Counted from the stretch's first letter, positions 50,794-62,394 are shown. The stretch is DNA of 64,000 nucleotides from Gigantopelta aegis (GCF_016097555.1 NC_054702.1:70795695-70859694); one strand, 5' to 3'. Program-made: numbers and translations. Notes: generated from the letters alone by a model not told the origin.

Positions 50794-53001
50794 CTGTGCA
50801 TGAAATTATCTGAATAGTACATACTGTAATTAAAAAATCAAATGGTCTGCATCAGTGTATACATGTCATAATTATATTTCTATAGTACTACTCCTGAAAC
50901 TTTTTAATAAACTATAACTCCATTCCTGAAAGGGAAAAGAAGTCAGACTACACTAATGAACCAAACAACATAAAACTAGAAGAAAACATTATTGGTTTAT
51001 TGGTTAATTTTTGCAACATATTATGTTTCTGCATTTACATGTACCAATTACTTCATAAATTAATAAATGCTTGGTTTTCACTCGCCATAGCATTTTGATG
51101 AGTGCGATTTTTGAGGCGTGCGATTTTTCACTCACCTTTGTTTTTCAAAAGGCAAGGACTCCACTCGGGAACATAAATTTGATAATAATTGGTAACTAAT
51201 TTATTATCCTCTATTTAATCCACACAAATATTTTAATTATGTAAATTATAACAAAGGCAAAGAAAATAAATGAAACTGCAGTTTAAGTATTCATTGATGC
51301 GAACACCTATTGGGGTTTTTTTTCTCACAAATTTACATCAAGATTTACTTGTGTGTAATCGTATTGTGTAATGTCCACAACCATTGTCTGTTGACACATG
51401 TGGTCTCACCTGACTGTGAAGTGTGACTGACAGCCTGGGATAGTCTACTTGTCTTTCAGCCTTAACTAGCATGTGTATTGAAATAGACATGTATTGTCAG
51501 TACGTTTTTATTCCTTTGGTTCAAGGACTTTATAAAAGTTAGAATAATTATAACAAGCTACAGATCTTTGCTTTCATACATGTTGAACATATGCCATTAA
51601 AAATCAATACTGTTTCTTGTTATCAGTTGCAAGATCGCTAATTGAACATTTGGTTTACAATATAATTATGTTTGAGGTGTCAGATAGATTATCATTATAT
51701 GTAAATGTTTGTTCACGTCAGAAGACAGAAAATGTTGACATTGTTGTAGCCAAAATTTTAGACAATTCAAAATATTATTAGCCATTTTTCTTTTAATTTA
51801 GCCAATGGCTAATTTGGCTACTGGCAGCACAAGCCCTGAGATTATAAGTCAGCTCTTGACAAATACAGCCAATAGACACATGCCTTAGTAATGGCAGCAA
51901 ACTCTGTAGACAATAGATCGAGTTCATGTTAAAATGAGATATATTAAAGAATCTTCAAAATATTTAATTCTATGAATAACAAGAATTAGTTGCGTAAATT
52001 CTAGTTAATTAAAAACAAATTCTGGATATTTGGCATTAATTTTGGAATTCCGATTTTTTTTTTTAATTGGTTGCCCTGTCTCTCTAAAATTTTCTCTGTT
52101 AATTTGAAAGAAAAAACCCCCTCTTCAATCATCTACTGTACCTATTTCATTAATCAATTTAATGTCCTTAAAACCTAAAAATGTTTTACTGTACATGCAC
52201 TCAACAAAAAAGGGTATTTTTTCCCCAACACATGCACTTAAAAAGGTTTACTTTCATTGTTTACTAGACTGGATTGGTTTTATATTCATATTGTTTCTTT
52301 TTCAAATGATTGGAATATTATTATCAATATATTTGATTGCAAAATATAGAATATTCTTTCTAATTCAATCAGCCAGTAGAAAGGTTCTAGAAAGCTGTGC
52401 TAGAAAAACTGTCGGCATGAGTTCAACCTGTAACTCCCTTTCAATGGTTACCTAACCACTGAAAGGGTGGTACTAGGGTTAGCAGGGCTAGCCCTGGGTG
52501 ATCAGAAACTTTCGACAAATCATCTATTTAAAATACAAAAATAGCAAAAAAGCAGATATTTTTTAATAAAATAACAATTATTACAAGAAATGTATTCGCC
52601 AAATTAAAATAAATTTCGACAATTGTTTTTAAAATTTGCAATTGGCGAACTTGGCAAGTGCCAGAGCTAGCCCTGGTTAGTTTTACTTTTACTTTTAAGG
52701 TTAGGCTTTAGTCTAGAGCTTTTGATATATAGAGGGGTATGGGTCAAACTTTGGAAGGACTTTCCGTGACACTGTCACTAACCCTAACTCTATTTATTAT
52801 AAGTATTTATAATGGTCTTTATACGTGACAGTGCCAAAGGAAAGGCCTACCTTCAAATGTTTGCTCTAACTTAAGTTATTTCAATTTTCAACGACTCTCT
52901 GAACGAGTCGGTGACTTTCAATATCATGAATATGTACAAACCTGTGATCGTTCCTTGTGCGTCTTCTGTCTTGATTTGCTGGCATTTTTGTATGAAGACA
53001 T
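36942..53001 (-). CDS. UTP11: U3 snoRNA-associated protein UTP11, 8 coding exons
   Basis: This is a component of the small-subunit processome, which works with U3 snoRNA in the nucleolus to process pre-18S rRNA. Minus-strand exons in order: 53001-52942, 48897-48836, 48478-48376, 44873-44757, 43861-43768, 43147-43017, 38500-38390, 37028-36942. They total 765 nt, i.e. 254 residues (human UTP11 has 253), with all phases consistent. Recognisable parts are the basic N-terminus with SKSRQKTHKERSQ, HLGFLQKKKDYKARAEDY, KRKALNRNPDEFYFNM, DGVHKLKE, KIEKLKSTLHLID, the ERQKRYKELTKRIEREK helix and a Lys/Arg-rich C-terminus. It is highly charged and coiled, as the family is. It is convergent with CDK8, 5.5 kb apart. 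Confidence 0.95.
37439..37521. repeat. Long hairpin
   Basis: Arms of about 37 bp (37439-37475 and 37485-37521), containing TTGTGATATCATAAATTATC and its inverse, surround CAACGAGTG. The arms are almost fully complementary. It lies in UTP11 intron 7 and is probably the end or core of a foldback element. Confidence 0.75.
37938..38327. mobile_element. TTAA-ended palindromic MITE, second subfamily
   Basis: This is a 390-bp element with inverted ends starting TTAAAGGGACATTCCTGAG, about 24 bp long on each side. It contains a TTTTCGTACGTACGAAAA palindrome near 38120. It lies in UTP11 intron 7, about 60 bp from exon 7. Confidence 0.75.
38390..38500 (-). CDS. UTP11: UTP11 exon 7
   Basis: This exon encodes QLGEERQKRYKELTKRIERE through ETKKHLM, 37 codons, phase 0 at both ends. 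The acceptor is TCTTTTGCAG| and the donor ATG|GTGGGT. Confidence 0.94.
38501..42344. other. UTP11 intron 6, unassigned part
   Basis: This is about 3.8 kb of AT-rich intron with no repeat family recognised with confidence and no coding signal. The open frames at 41084-41269 and 41624-41977 (minus) have no domain I recognise and the base composition of their surroundings. Confidence 0.6.
42345..42710 (-). repeat. tRNA-derived SINE (head type 3), minus orientation
   Basis: On the minus strand the head reads GTGGTTAGGCCATCAG then GGGTTTGGATCCCA, unlike types 1 and 2. The usual body and a GTCGTTAAATAAAACAAACTT tail follow, ending near 42345. It is in UTP11 intron 6, sense with the gene. Confidence 0.75.
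43017..43147 (-). CDS. UTP11: UTP11 exon 6
   Basis: This exon encodes (V)KEFDPAKYFDTHPALLSRSY through EFFSQIDDDTVE. The acceptor is TTTGTTTTCAG| and the donor GAG|GTTAGC. Confidence 0.93.
43239..43360 (+). mobile_element. CAGGGCTAGC-family MITE, copy D, truncated
   Basis: It begins CAGGGCTAGCTCTG and its interior matches the family in reverse orientation (CCAGAGTTATTTCCT). The right end is missing, cut where a SINE fragment starts. Confidence 0.5.
43366..43432 (-). repeat. SINE tail fragment, minus orientation
   Basis: AAAGTTTGTTTTGTTTAATG, then the CACTAGAGCACATTGATTTA block, is the inverse of the common 3' end. Only about 65 bp are retained. Confidence 0.75.
43768..43861 (-). CDS. UTP11: UTP11 exon 5
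   Basis: This exon encodes KIEKLKSTLHLIDAEDKPKN through SEKE plus one base. The acceptor is TTATTTTTTAG| and the donor GAAG|GTTTGT. Confidence 0.93.
44440..44705 (-). repeat. tRNA-derived SINE, diverged, minus orientation
   Basis: It has the inverse of the tail (TTTTATTTAATGATGC), then the GAGGAAACCTGCTAC and TACTCTTTCCGATTAGC blocks and CAGGACAGTACATACCAC of the body. The head is weak. It lies in UTP11 intron 4. Confidence 0.6.
44757..44873 (-). CDS. UTP11: UTP11 exon 4
   Basis: This exon encodes DGVHKLKETTEPKFTETQLK through NFKRTTEHR, 39 codons in phase 0. The acceptor is TTTACAG| and the donor AGG|GTATCA. Confidence 0.93.
44902..46270 (+). mobile_element. Tc1-like transposon remnant
   Basis: The left end after a short AT run reads CTCTATCAAAAAAGAAACGC, typical of Tc1-like inverted repeats. 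No matching right inverted repeat was found, so the right end is lost or diverged; the right boundary given is approximate. It carries a broken transposase (45212-46150). It lies in UTP11 intron 3, antisense to that gene. Confidence 0.75.
45212..46150 (+). pseudogene. Tc1-like transposase, multiple frameshifts
   Basis: It starts MPRLSLPNRN-like at 45212. The frame changes near 45265 and reads through 45548 (QSTISRLWDRYQQF, SGRPRITAAQDRYI). The central Asp region (45640-45790) is readable only in pieces. From 45806 it continues with QDNARPH and SLNHTEHLWDE to a stop at 46150. The PD of the usual SPDxxPIEH motif is altered. It is a different lineage from the element at 6779, and older judging by decay. 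Confidence 0.85.
46487..46865. mobile_element. TTAA-ended palindromic MITE
   Basis: This is a 379-bp element from TTAAAGAGACATACCCTAG to ACTAGGGTCAGTCCCTTTAA, homologous to those at 5512 and 24598. It lies in UTP11 intron 3, close to the Tc1-like remnant. Confidence 0.7.
46972..47129. mobile_element. Small foldback element
   Basis: CAGAACTTCACATACATTG at the left and CAATGTAAGTGAAGTTCTG at the right continue as arms of about 65 bp with few mismatches, including GTTTTCGCTTC / GAAGCGAAAAC and TTGCACAAAATAAA. It is non-coding. Confidence 0.75.
48376..48478 (-). CDS. UTP11: UTP11 exon 3
   Basis: It completes Glu, then encodes DYQKKQNTLKVLKRKAL through NMVKTQKV. The acceptor is TTTCTTTCCAG| and the donor GTG|GTGGGT. 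Confidence 0.94.
48836..48897 (-). CDS. UTP11: UTP11 exon 2
   Basis: This exon encodes PQDRAHLGFLQKKKDYKARA plus two bases, the most conserved block of the family. The acceptor is GTGTTTTTTTCAG| and the donor AGA|GTAAGT. Confidence 0.95.
49256..51157. mobile_element. Possible 1.9-kb inverted-repeat element
   Basis: CCTTGCCTTTTAAGG at 49256 and TTTTCAAAAGGCAAGG ending at 51157 are inverse to each other, and both are followed inward by GTGCGAT-type motifs. No target duplication and no protein were found. It lies in UTP11 intron 1; no gene is otherwise visible in this intron. Confidence 0.25.
50753..50790. repeat. (AT)n microsatellite
   Basis: This is an AT dinucleotide run of about 38 bp in UTP11 intron 1. 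Confidence 0.9.
52483..52675 (-). mobile_element. CAGGGCTAGC-family MITE, copy E, with 5-bp target duplication
   Basis: This 193-bp element runs CAGGGCTAGCCCTGG...CCAGAGCTAGCCCTG with perfect direct repeat GTTAG at 52478-52482 and 52676-52680. The interior is inverse to copies A-C. It is the best preserved inverted-repeat pair of the family. Confidence 0.85.
52942..53001 (-). CDS. UTP11: UTP11 exon 1
   Basis: This exon encodes the first 20 residues (MSSYKNASKSRQ...ERSQ). The ATG at 53001-52999 is the only start giving the family N-terminus, and the donor is CAG|GTTTGT. The 5' UTR and promoter lie to the right; no motif stands out. Confidence 0.95.
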
Positions 53002-53257
53002 AACTGACAATAAAATGAAATGGTCGTCTGTTATTACACTAAAATATATATATTTTTTTTGTTCAAATAAATAATATCACATGGCAAAATTAAAACAGGA
53101 AATCGATACCAAATGAAACTTTTGCCAGCAAGAGTTATACATGGGAAGTAACTCTATTAACTTCCTTGAAACGGTCTCTTGTCATACTTTAATAAATGTA
53201 CAACTTTTAACAAACTTTTGTATTCAAAGTAATAACATACAATATAATATACTGAAT

Positions 53258-53350
53258 TAATGAATGAATGAATGAATGAACGAACGAACGAACGAACGAA
53301 CGAACGAACGAATGGACGAATGGACGAATGGACGAATGAATGAATGAATG
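53258..53350. repeat. Compound tetranucleotide microsatellite
   Basis: (TGAA)n changes to (CGAA)n, then (TGGACGAA)n, then back to (TGAA)n within 93 bp. It abuts a short inverse SINE tail (GTTTAACGACAC) at 53351-53400, and probably grew from that SINE's A-rich end. Confidence 0.9.
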
Positions 53351-53579
53351 TTTAACGACACATCAGCACACAAAAAACCCCACACATCGGCTAACGATGT
53401 CTGTCTGTTTTAGCGCATTAGCTTTTTCAGGCCCCTAGGAACCGGGGATGGGGTGCGGAAGTGGGGGGATGTATCCACCATTTGATGACGAAAATATACG
53501 TGGTTTTTTGCCGTACGCTGTATAAATACCAACAGAAATGTGGCATGTGCCTCCCTCCTCCACATTTTATGTTGTGTAC

Positions 53580-53605
53580 TCCCCCCCCCCCCCCCCCCCC
53601 CCCCG
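53580..53605. repeat. Poly-C tract
   Basis: This is a run of about 24 C. Proline- or glycine-run open frames here are artefacts. Confidence 0.95.
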
Positions 53606-53810
53606 CCTCCCAACTCCTCCACATACCATTCATATGGGCCTGCTTTTGTGATTTGTTCTGTACAAACTGATCTAAATAAAGAAATTATAAACGATGTAAA
53701 ACGTAATTTTTTTTATTGTAACATTCTGCAGAACTGCTTATAGTGTAGACCTATTTATCAAACACATTTTAATCGATTGCTTTTTAAAGCATACAGTCGT
53801 GCATTCATGT

Positions 53811-54117
53811 GGGGGCGGACATAGCCCAGTGGTAAAGCGCTCGCCTGATGCGCGGTCGGTCTAGGGTCGATCCCAGCCAGTGGACCCATGGAGCTATTTA
53901 TCGTTCCAGCTAGTGCACCACGACTGGTATATCAAATGTAGTGGTAGGTGTTATCCTGTCTGTGGGACGGTGCATATAAAGATCCCTTGCTACTAATGGA
54001 ATAATGCAGCGGGTTTTCTCTCGACGACAATGTTAAAATTACCAAATGTTTGACATTCAAAAGCCGATGGTTAGTAAATCAATGTGCTAGTGTTGTCATC
54101 AAACAAAACAAGCTTTA
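53811..54117 (+). repeat. tRNA-derived SINE, full length (head type 1)
   Basis: This is the best-preserved copy of about 300 bp: A-box-like TAGCCCAGTGGTAAAGCGC, B-box-like GGTCGATCCCA, body CCTGTCTGTGGGACGGTGCA and ATCCCTTGCTACTAATGG, and tail CATCAAACAAAACAAGCTT. It can serve as the reference for the other copies. Confidence 0.9.
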
Positions 54118-54219
54118 ACTTTTTGATGTATCATAGTATGCACACGCACGAACGCACGGGTGTATGGTTCATGTACGTTAGAAATGGATGAGATGCCCGT
54201 GGTTTGTAATCCCTACGCA

Positions 54220-54232
54220 TATATATATATAA

Positions 54233-54296
<64 letters not shown>
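54220..54296. repeat. (AT)n microsatellite
   Basis: This is an AT run of about 75 bp with AAAT interruptions at its left end. Confidence 0.95.
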
Positions 54297-54589
54297 CGGT
54301 TTTAAAAACTATATATATATAGGGTGAATATGGGGGGGGGGGAGGGATAGAATATAATACAAATATTAAGGTTAAGTATATTTAAAATTTTTGTGTATAA
54401 ACGAAAATGTTTTGAAAACTAAAATTAAGTTTGAGTGGAATTTAAAAGATTCGATCTAGAACATTTCTGATACCAAATATATCTTTTCTCACCGGTTTCA
54501 GTTGATTACACTTCACCAAAATGTGGCAATGTTTATACACAAGGGGATGGCCCTTTTTTCAAAAACAATAAATGCATTAAATTATATGG

Positions 54590-55350
54590 CCGACTCGAGC
54601 ACGACACAAGACCACTTCATTCTTACTGTACCGCCTGTAGAAGGACTACCACTGTCCATGAACTAGCTTGACAGAATGAAGCTTGTTCGCAACAGCACCG
54701 TTCCAATTATGTTCCCAAGTCGGAAATATATACTGGTTAATATGATCTTTAAAATAAGTGTATGGAACATCAACAATGGCATGGGGTAAATTCAAACTTT
54801 TCATTGCCCTTAAGGCCAACACAGATGGGTATCCCACAACATATAACATCCTTGTTGGATATGGATAAAAAGACACACTTTGGTATCAAGATCCCTACCT
54901 AGGAATTCTCCAGTTCCATGTATTGTAAACCTTGGAGATACAAAAGTGATTTTATAAAATTAAAATATATTTCGATGCACGTGAATCCTTAATTTCTTAC
55001 AGGGCTTTAATGATTGCCCAAATTTCAGCAGTAAATATGAATGCTGAATAAGGCAATCGCATGGTAATTTCTGTATCTGATGGAAACAGAATTCCTAGCC
55101 CGTGATCCGTTCCTATAAACTGGAATGTAATCACGGTACATGTCTTGGAGTTCCATGAAATGTTGTTTATTAATAATTTCCCTTCTTTTTGTCTAGAAAC
55201 CGCTCTGGATGTAAATGGTGATCTTTTTTTCTGGCCATTGCTCATTGTTGAAGAAATATGAAAATTATCGACATATAACGAGTAATCAACACCAGGTTTT
55301 GAACACTGGCTAATGCTGTTAATTATCACAGAAAATAGAGTAACAGACAT
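54590..55350 (-). pseudogene. Jockey/I-type LINE remnant: RT end and RNase H
   Basis: On the minus strand, 55350-55230 reads an RT segment (SVTLFSVIINSI, then YSLYVDN, where an active enzyme has YVDD). After a rearranged stretch, 55090-54997 reads an RNase H start (LFPSDTEITMRLPYSAFIF, TAEIWAIIKAL). Next, 54820-54600 reads its C-terminal part (VDVPYTYF, QYIFPTW, WNGAVANKLHSVK). Stops and a deletion between RT and RNase H show it is dead. The order and motifs fit non-LTR retrotransposons that encode RNase H after the RT. Confidence 0.75.
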
Positions 55351-55944
55351 GATTATACATATATACATGTACATACAATCTGCCAAAGTGCTGAACTGCT
55401 AGACTAGATACATATTTCTTGCCCACTGGACTATATTAATCATACAGGTCTCGCACTTACTAAATGGTTAATGTAGTAGCCAGTATGTACTTATTTATGT
55501 TCTATTTATGGTGAAATTGGTCCATGTTATATGTGGAGTGTTGGCACTATTTATCCAGTTTTTCTTAAAACCAAATAAGATTCACGCATGCTGTCCTGAA
55601 CATATATTTCAGTTATACATGAGCTATCTGTCCGGAATGGACCTTAAAGTCACGGACCCTAGTTCTCGAGGTACGTTCCTTTTCTGTTTCTCGTAAAAGG
55701 CATTTTGAGTTACTATAAACACCAGGACGAAGAAAAACATTAGATTTTACCAAAATTTATAATTTAAGCAATAAGTTGTAAGAAATGTGTAACTTAAATA
55801 TACAAAAGCTGCAACAGCCAAAACTTTGTTTACTGCTCCGGAATTTGTGTCTATAATGGTTGATGGTTTATTTGTTATTAAGAGAGACCATTGGTGCATA
55901 GCTTTGCGCCTCCCCACTGAAACGTGAAAACACACTCTAGGGTG

Positions 55945-56030
55945 GAACTGGTACCGGAATACGAACCAAGGACCTATGAACCTGAAACATTAGAGATGAT
56001 GTCTAATTAACCGCTACGTCACCACGGCCG
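55945..56030 (-). repeat. tRNA-like SINE head of a different type
   Basis: On the minus strand, GTGACGTAGCGGTTAATTAG resembles an A box and GGTTCGTATTCC a B box. The common SINE body does not follow, so this is probably a separate family. Confidence 0.45.
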
Positions 56031-56923
56031 ACCAGCTTGCATTGTTTGGCCATCAATGGTTTTGTTGCAGAAGTTTTACAACAAATTCATTTAACGACAC
56101 TTCCGTCGCGGACTAAATCAGAACGGATATTTTATTGCATCTGGCAGCGAAGACCAGATCAGGCAGAAGAGACATATTTTTGCGACATGCTCACCCAGGC
56201 AAGAGGAATATTTATTCGCTTTGTCTAATGAGCTGCAAAGCTTTCCAATCAACGGCTATGCTGTACTGGTTTGGCGTGGCTTCGGTGGCTCGTTCTGACG
56301 TGTGTTGGGCGAAGTGATGACCGGCCGGATACACGCGGGAACGGAAATAGTCTCAGCAATCCAAGATCACGATGGGTCATTTACGCCACGAAACTGACTT
56401 AATTTCCTCAATTCACATTTAGGACATTTTCAGGGAAACGAATAAAGTAGCCATCAAATTTGTGAAGCCATGAGACTTATTGGTTGTAACAAATGAATTG
56501 GAACAAATTGTCACTCTTGCATGGATAACTATCTCAGTATTTCCTTTCAGTGGTCACTTTTCGCTTTGATAAATTCTTGAGCATCAGTTTGGTAGGATAT
56601 TGTGGGTGTCAGCTTACATCTACTTAGCTTATATTTTGGTAAACTACAAAACCAAAACCACCCAAAAACACCCCAGCTTTTGTGTAACAATGGTATATTA
56701 TATTTCAAAACAAAAATCTAATTCACCAATCACACTGTACAAATAAAAGAAAAGTATCTGATGGAACTGAACAAATTCATAGAATCAAGGAATAACTTGG
56801 AACGACCGTATATTCTTACTTTTGTAATAACATACTTCTGTAAACTCAAGCTTTAATAATCTGAAGTACTAATAATATATAAAAAGTACGTGCATGTGTG
56901 ACAGTGTATGAGAAATAGAAACT

Positions 56924-57065
<142 letters not shown>

Positions 57066-57984
57066 TAGAGAGACAGAAAGATATAGAGACAGATAAACAG
57101 ACAGAGACAGAGAGACAGTTGTAAAGAGGGGCGACAGCAATATCAGTGTTCGTATGATATTTTTATGTGTCATGCAATTAAAGCGGTTTATTCCTTTCAG
57201 AACCATAATCGCATATTAAGCCTAGATGTACAACGATTTCATCATTTGAGATTTTATTATTTGTAGATGAATTTAAAGAATATCATTCCTTTCGATCTAC
57301 TGTGTTCAGTTTATTTAATTGAAATTGCCGAACTACATCCAGTATTTCAGTTTTTAGCACAATGCCAAAATATTTAATTTCATACCAGAATGGCATATAA
57401 TATTACACCAAATAATGATAAACTATGGTTAATAAAGCAAACTGAAAATCTAGGGAATATCTAGGCTTCTGGGGGTATATTTTCACCGAATGGTACTAAA
57501 CAGAATTATGTTTAAATTTGTGGTATTTAAAGAGCTTGGAAAATTCGATCCAGCCCTATGTGGGTGAAAATATATGTTGAAAAATTTGCCCAAAGGATCA
57601 AGTGATCGGCACGACCATACTGTCTAAAAGGCCCGACAGGTTCGACTAATCGAACTTGCATGTTCTTAGTGAAAACATCTGGTGGCAAACACAGCGACGG
57701 AGTACATTGCGTACAGAAGATGGATCGATGCCGAAAAAACGTCAAGTTGTGATTTTAGTCCCGTGGACGCAATCATCCCCAATTACTCTTGAACGCTCGA
57801 GGTGTTCTTTGAGCGGTTCGTTGTATTTTCTTGTTATTTCATGTAACACCGCGAGACAACGTCGTGCTTTATTTTATCGACAGTTTTCTTTCTAGCAAGA
57901 TTTTTTATTAACTGTTTGGAAGTCAAAATATTTATCGAATTGATGAATTTGATTTGTTTAGGAGGGTTAAAATGGATTTTCGAC

Positions 57985-58021
57985 CCCCCCCCCCAAAAAA
58001 AAAAAAAAAAAAAAAAAAAAC
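57985..58021. repeat. Poly-C / poly-A tract
   Basis: This is a run of about 11 C followed by about 26 A, then a C/A-rich strand to about 58100. Confidence 0.95.
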
Positions 58022-60644
58022 CCCAACCCCACAAGAAAACAAACAATAACAATAAAAAAAACCCCACAAAAAACCCAGAAAAAAAAACACAGGAAAAAAG
58101 GCAGCTCCACTCCACCCGTCCCCTATATTTATATTGCTTCTTTCTGTATTATATTGTGTTATTTTAATTTAAAGTGACCACTAAACTTAAATATAGTAGG
58201 CATAGTTTACTCAAATCAATTGAAAGAGTTAACTCCCATAGGACATCCAAGTAAATGAATATTCTGTAAACATGAATCATTACTCTCTCTCTTGCCTGTT
58301 CCCTTCTCAGATTTAATATTGTTTTATAGTCTAATAAAAAAAACCCCAACAAATCCCTTCAGTATATTGTGATTAATATCTGGTCTATTAATCTTGAATA
58401 ATCTAATAGAGCTATTAAAATATCTATTATTATTATTATTTTATTTATGTTTTATTGTTCACCAGTTCTGACAGAGAACCAAGAATAGCGAGAGACATCT
58501 TTTACGAAGATAAATTCTAATCACGATTGTGAAGATTAGTTTATTCTAAAGCAAGCTATTAGGATTATAACATAATTCGCATATTCGAACAAGGCAGGAT
58601 TAAAAAGGTATTTATGACAGTTTTATGTTGGCATTAAATCAATAATTAATTGTCATAAACACAACAATGTTGCATTATTAAATTCTACACCAACGTCCGA
58701 CGAAACCATCTGAGTCTCAGCTGCATCATCATAAAAAATATATTTGCTTATTGTATCTGCAAATGTTTTCCTATTTGGGATCTTTTTTAATGTGAATATC
58801 CTTATTAAGATGTATAAAATGTGAGGATATGGCACTGTTTATAAGTACATGTATATTGGTGCACAAATAAATTTTTACTATGTGCATTTCTTTTTAAACA
58901 GCATTATTTATCCATTGAATATGTCAGTTTAAAAATAATAAATATCCACAGGGCTGGGCGTAAAACACTTTAACAAAGTGGACTGGATTTTATCTGAAAA
59001 GTGCAAAATGACTTTTATTTAAGTGTGGTATGTGCATCGAACTTTTTAATGATAAATTCAGTTTATATATTAAAAAGTGTATCACATCCCTATTGGGAAC
59101 ATCTTATTTTAAAACACATATTTTCGCAACAGTGTTGCCGTTGACAACTCTCTGTTTTACTTCAAAACCTCTAACGCATACTCCACGATGCAATCTTAAT
59201 TATTCAACAAGAAACAATTTTCTACTAATTTTTCTCAAAACATATCTGATCGATTTTTCTTCTCCCTGTCAACAGAATACTTCCCGCGAACGTGCTTGAT
59301 GGGAAATGATCAGAATTGAGTCTAAGTTCTGATCCGGCCAAAATCGTGCCCGGAGTGGGCTTGAAAGACTGGGGTCCCTTCTTCATGGATCCACTTTTCT
59401 TGTCTTTCCGTCAGTCAAAAAGAATTGAAATATCAGTCGATCATACTGAATCGGACCGTTTCCAAATTATCTTCAAAAGACAATATGGATGTGTTTTCTG
59501 CAAATTTGATATCATTGCGCGCGATCCAGATAGCACACACCCTGAGGGACCGAAATAATTCTCTGCCACCACTGGAACTCCTTTTAACTGGAGGTAGGAA
59601 TGCAGAGGCACGCGCGAGTGTGCAATGGCATAAAAGCGAAGGCGACGTCTGCGCGACAATTTTAATGGGTGCGCGTGCATGTCTGTTGACCAACGAATCG
59701 CTGTGATTAAAAAGGTGAGAAAGATTGTTGAACGGTATTGAATGACAGAATGAGGGACTCGGGAGCTTGTGCCTCAATCCGAGAATGTAAACAGAGAAAT
59801 AGGATTTGATCACAGTGAAGTGGAGGAATCGTTGTGTATTTAAACAATCATTTTTCTTTTCATTTTCCATTGTGCATACTTTTGACGTTCTAAAGTGGGA
59901 GAAATTCTACCTTTTCCCCCATTGTGGGACCTTTCCAAGGTATCACATTTGTCACTCGGTCATATAGCAAGCGTTTTTGTTTTCTGATCGTGACTATACA
60001 TCCATTTCCCAAAGTGTTCAAAGCATGGTATGGATTAATATACCTTGATTGATTAGAACGAAACGTACTTTTAATTTCATCTAGCCAATGCGTCCTTCAA
60101 AGGGCACTTATGATCTGAGTTGTGCAAATGTAGATTACACAAATATAGAAAACAAATAGATATTATCAGCAATATTTATGTGTACAAAACGTAAGGTTAG
60201 AAATTGAATACCTTCACAACAAACATAATTAAATGTCAATTTTGAAAATGTTCTTGAATTTGTTTGCAAATGATGTGACCATCTGTATCATGCACAATTC
60301 ATAGGTTGAAGATATCTCTGATGTACATATACTTGTTGCAAACTTCCTACTTTGCAAAACCTGTAAGTTTTGGATTTCGTAAAAGTTAATATTGAACAAG
60401 TGACTTAAGTCTCTAATGGGTATCCCCTGCGCGTGCTATAACCTCACCGTGGTGCAGGGGTGTAACATTCTCTTTGAGAATGGCCAATACAGCACAATTT
60501 GAAGATTAGAGTAAAAGTCAGTATCTATCTGTGATATTTGTATTTGTATTTTTGCACAGTTCTTTACACTGTTTTTATTTATATCTTGAATTTTTCTGTT
60601 GATGTTGATCATCACCTTGTTTGTTTCCATTGCCATAGTTTGAT

Positions 60645-60700
60645 ACCCAATAGCCGATGTATTTTTCGTGCTGGGGTGTCGTTAAACATTCATTCATTCT
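60645..60700 (+). repeat. SINE 3' fragment
   Basis: GATACCCAATAGCCGATG and GTGTCGTTAAACATTCATTC are the end of the common SINE with a changed tail. Confidence 0.6.
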
Positions 60701-60829
60701 AATGGGTATGTCGCGATTTGTGGCAAAATCGTTCACATGATTTTGCTTGTTATGTAACATGCTGCCATGTACGATGCCGGTAACTGGGAGGGGACAAACG
60801 GTAGGGACCATGTATAAACATACATACAC

Positions 60830-60846
60830 ACGCACGCACGCGCGCG

Positions 60847-60899
<53 letters not shown>

Positions 60900-60935
60900 A
60901 CGCAGACACACACACAGACATACATGCATACATAG

Positions 60936-60975
<40 letters not shown>
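60830..60975. repeat. Compound (CA)n and (AT)n microsatellite
   Basis: ACGC repeats lead into a CA run of about 45 bp, CAGACACA variants and then an AT run of about 34 bp. Cys-Val and His-Thr open frames are artefacts. Confidence 0.96.
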
Positions 60976-60977
<2 letters not shown>

Positions 60978-62394
60978 ATTTAGGTCGTATTTCAACTGAG
61001 GTGCCGAAACATACCCTGTAGCCTGCAGTTACAGAGTTGGGAAATCAGCACCTCTTTGGGCTACCCTGCCCCCTCCCGTTTCCAACACCTATGGTGTATT
61101 AACAGATCATATTAACGAACATGCAACTGAAGGACTAAATCGTTGGTTTCATGTCTATGAAGATGTTCTACTTTAGTCAATTATGTGAATTGGTCTTTTA
61201 CCATGGTTATACTAAAACAAAATAGTTGACGTCTCTGTCACTTTGTGATGGCAAAGTCGTGTTTGCTGTTATGATGCGCTCTCAGGTGCTCGTCCTTAGA
61301 AGGACTACCACACCCTACTAGATCCATAACATGTTTCACCCTTATGCACAGCCTATAGGAGGACAGCCAATAATAATCTTTTCCCGCAACTTGTATCGTT
61401 TCATTCCCGTCCCGCCCTCCCCTCACTTTCCCGCGTCCCTACTTCTCAACAAAATGTCGAAAATAGCCATGCGTTTTCCCTGGGTGTTTTTTAAATATGT
61501 CTTTCCTTTGTCGAATGTTGTTTTTCTTGCCATGAGCAATATGTTGTTTAGTCCAGATCATCCCAGATTCTACAATCACCCCAATAGATTTTGGCGTAAC
61601 CTTACAATTCCCAAGGGCAATGTATAGGTGCTACTTGTTTATTAATGCAGAAAATAACATAATTAGGGAACACTCTCGTGAAAACAAAAAATAAAAAGGA
61701 AATGAAAAGAAAACAATAACAGTTTGAAATATATTTATTCTCATATACCATTTTTCTTAAACGAGATATTCCAAAATTTTCATATGGCTCTGTGGTGTTG
61801 CAACCATCTGCATTATCATATCATAATTGGGGTAGTGGTGTTTGTGGGAATTTTTATTACATAAAAACATTATTATATAAAAGTATAGATAATGTTTCTA
61901 TTTAAAAATATTACAAGATTTGTAACAGGAGTTCTATGAAATATATTTTGTTTACACCTTGTAAGGAAATAACATGCATAATATCATTATAGGCTGACCA
62001 CCTCTATTCTTAGCAAGAAAACCCACACAAAACTGAAAACATTTTTTTCTCCCCACATTTGTTGAAAGATTGTCTACGAGGATTTGAATAGGTCATGCAA
62101 AATGCAGGCATTTGCGTGTGACCAAGGTAGAACATGCCGCACACTTTCAAAATATACACGTGCAAAATGAGTAACTCAAGTGGCGTGTTCAGGATGCTGA
62201 CCACTCGCGAAGAGTTGGACTAGTAACCATCATTGTCTTGTATCACATGACATTCATTTCGGGTTACGCGTTAAAAACAGACCCAGTCGAGCGAGCGCCC
62301 GCCGCCTCCGTGTGAAGCTCTATGGTAGAGGTGTAATGAGTCGTAAGGTCTATCGTTTTATTGGACCTTTTGTCCCCTAAAATTAAAAATTCCA

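Noticed and set aside
59433..59870. A 145-codon minus-strand frame
   Set aside because: Two other frames of similar length overlap the same DNA, and none has a recognisable domain, start context or splice partner. It is more likely chance in a GC-richer patch.
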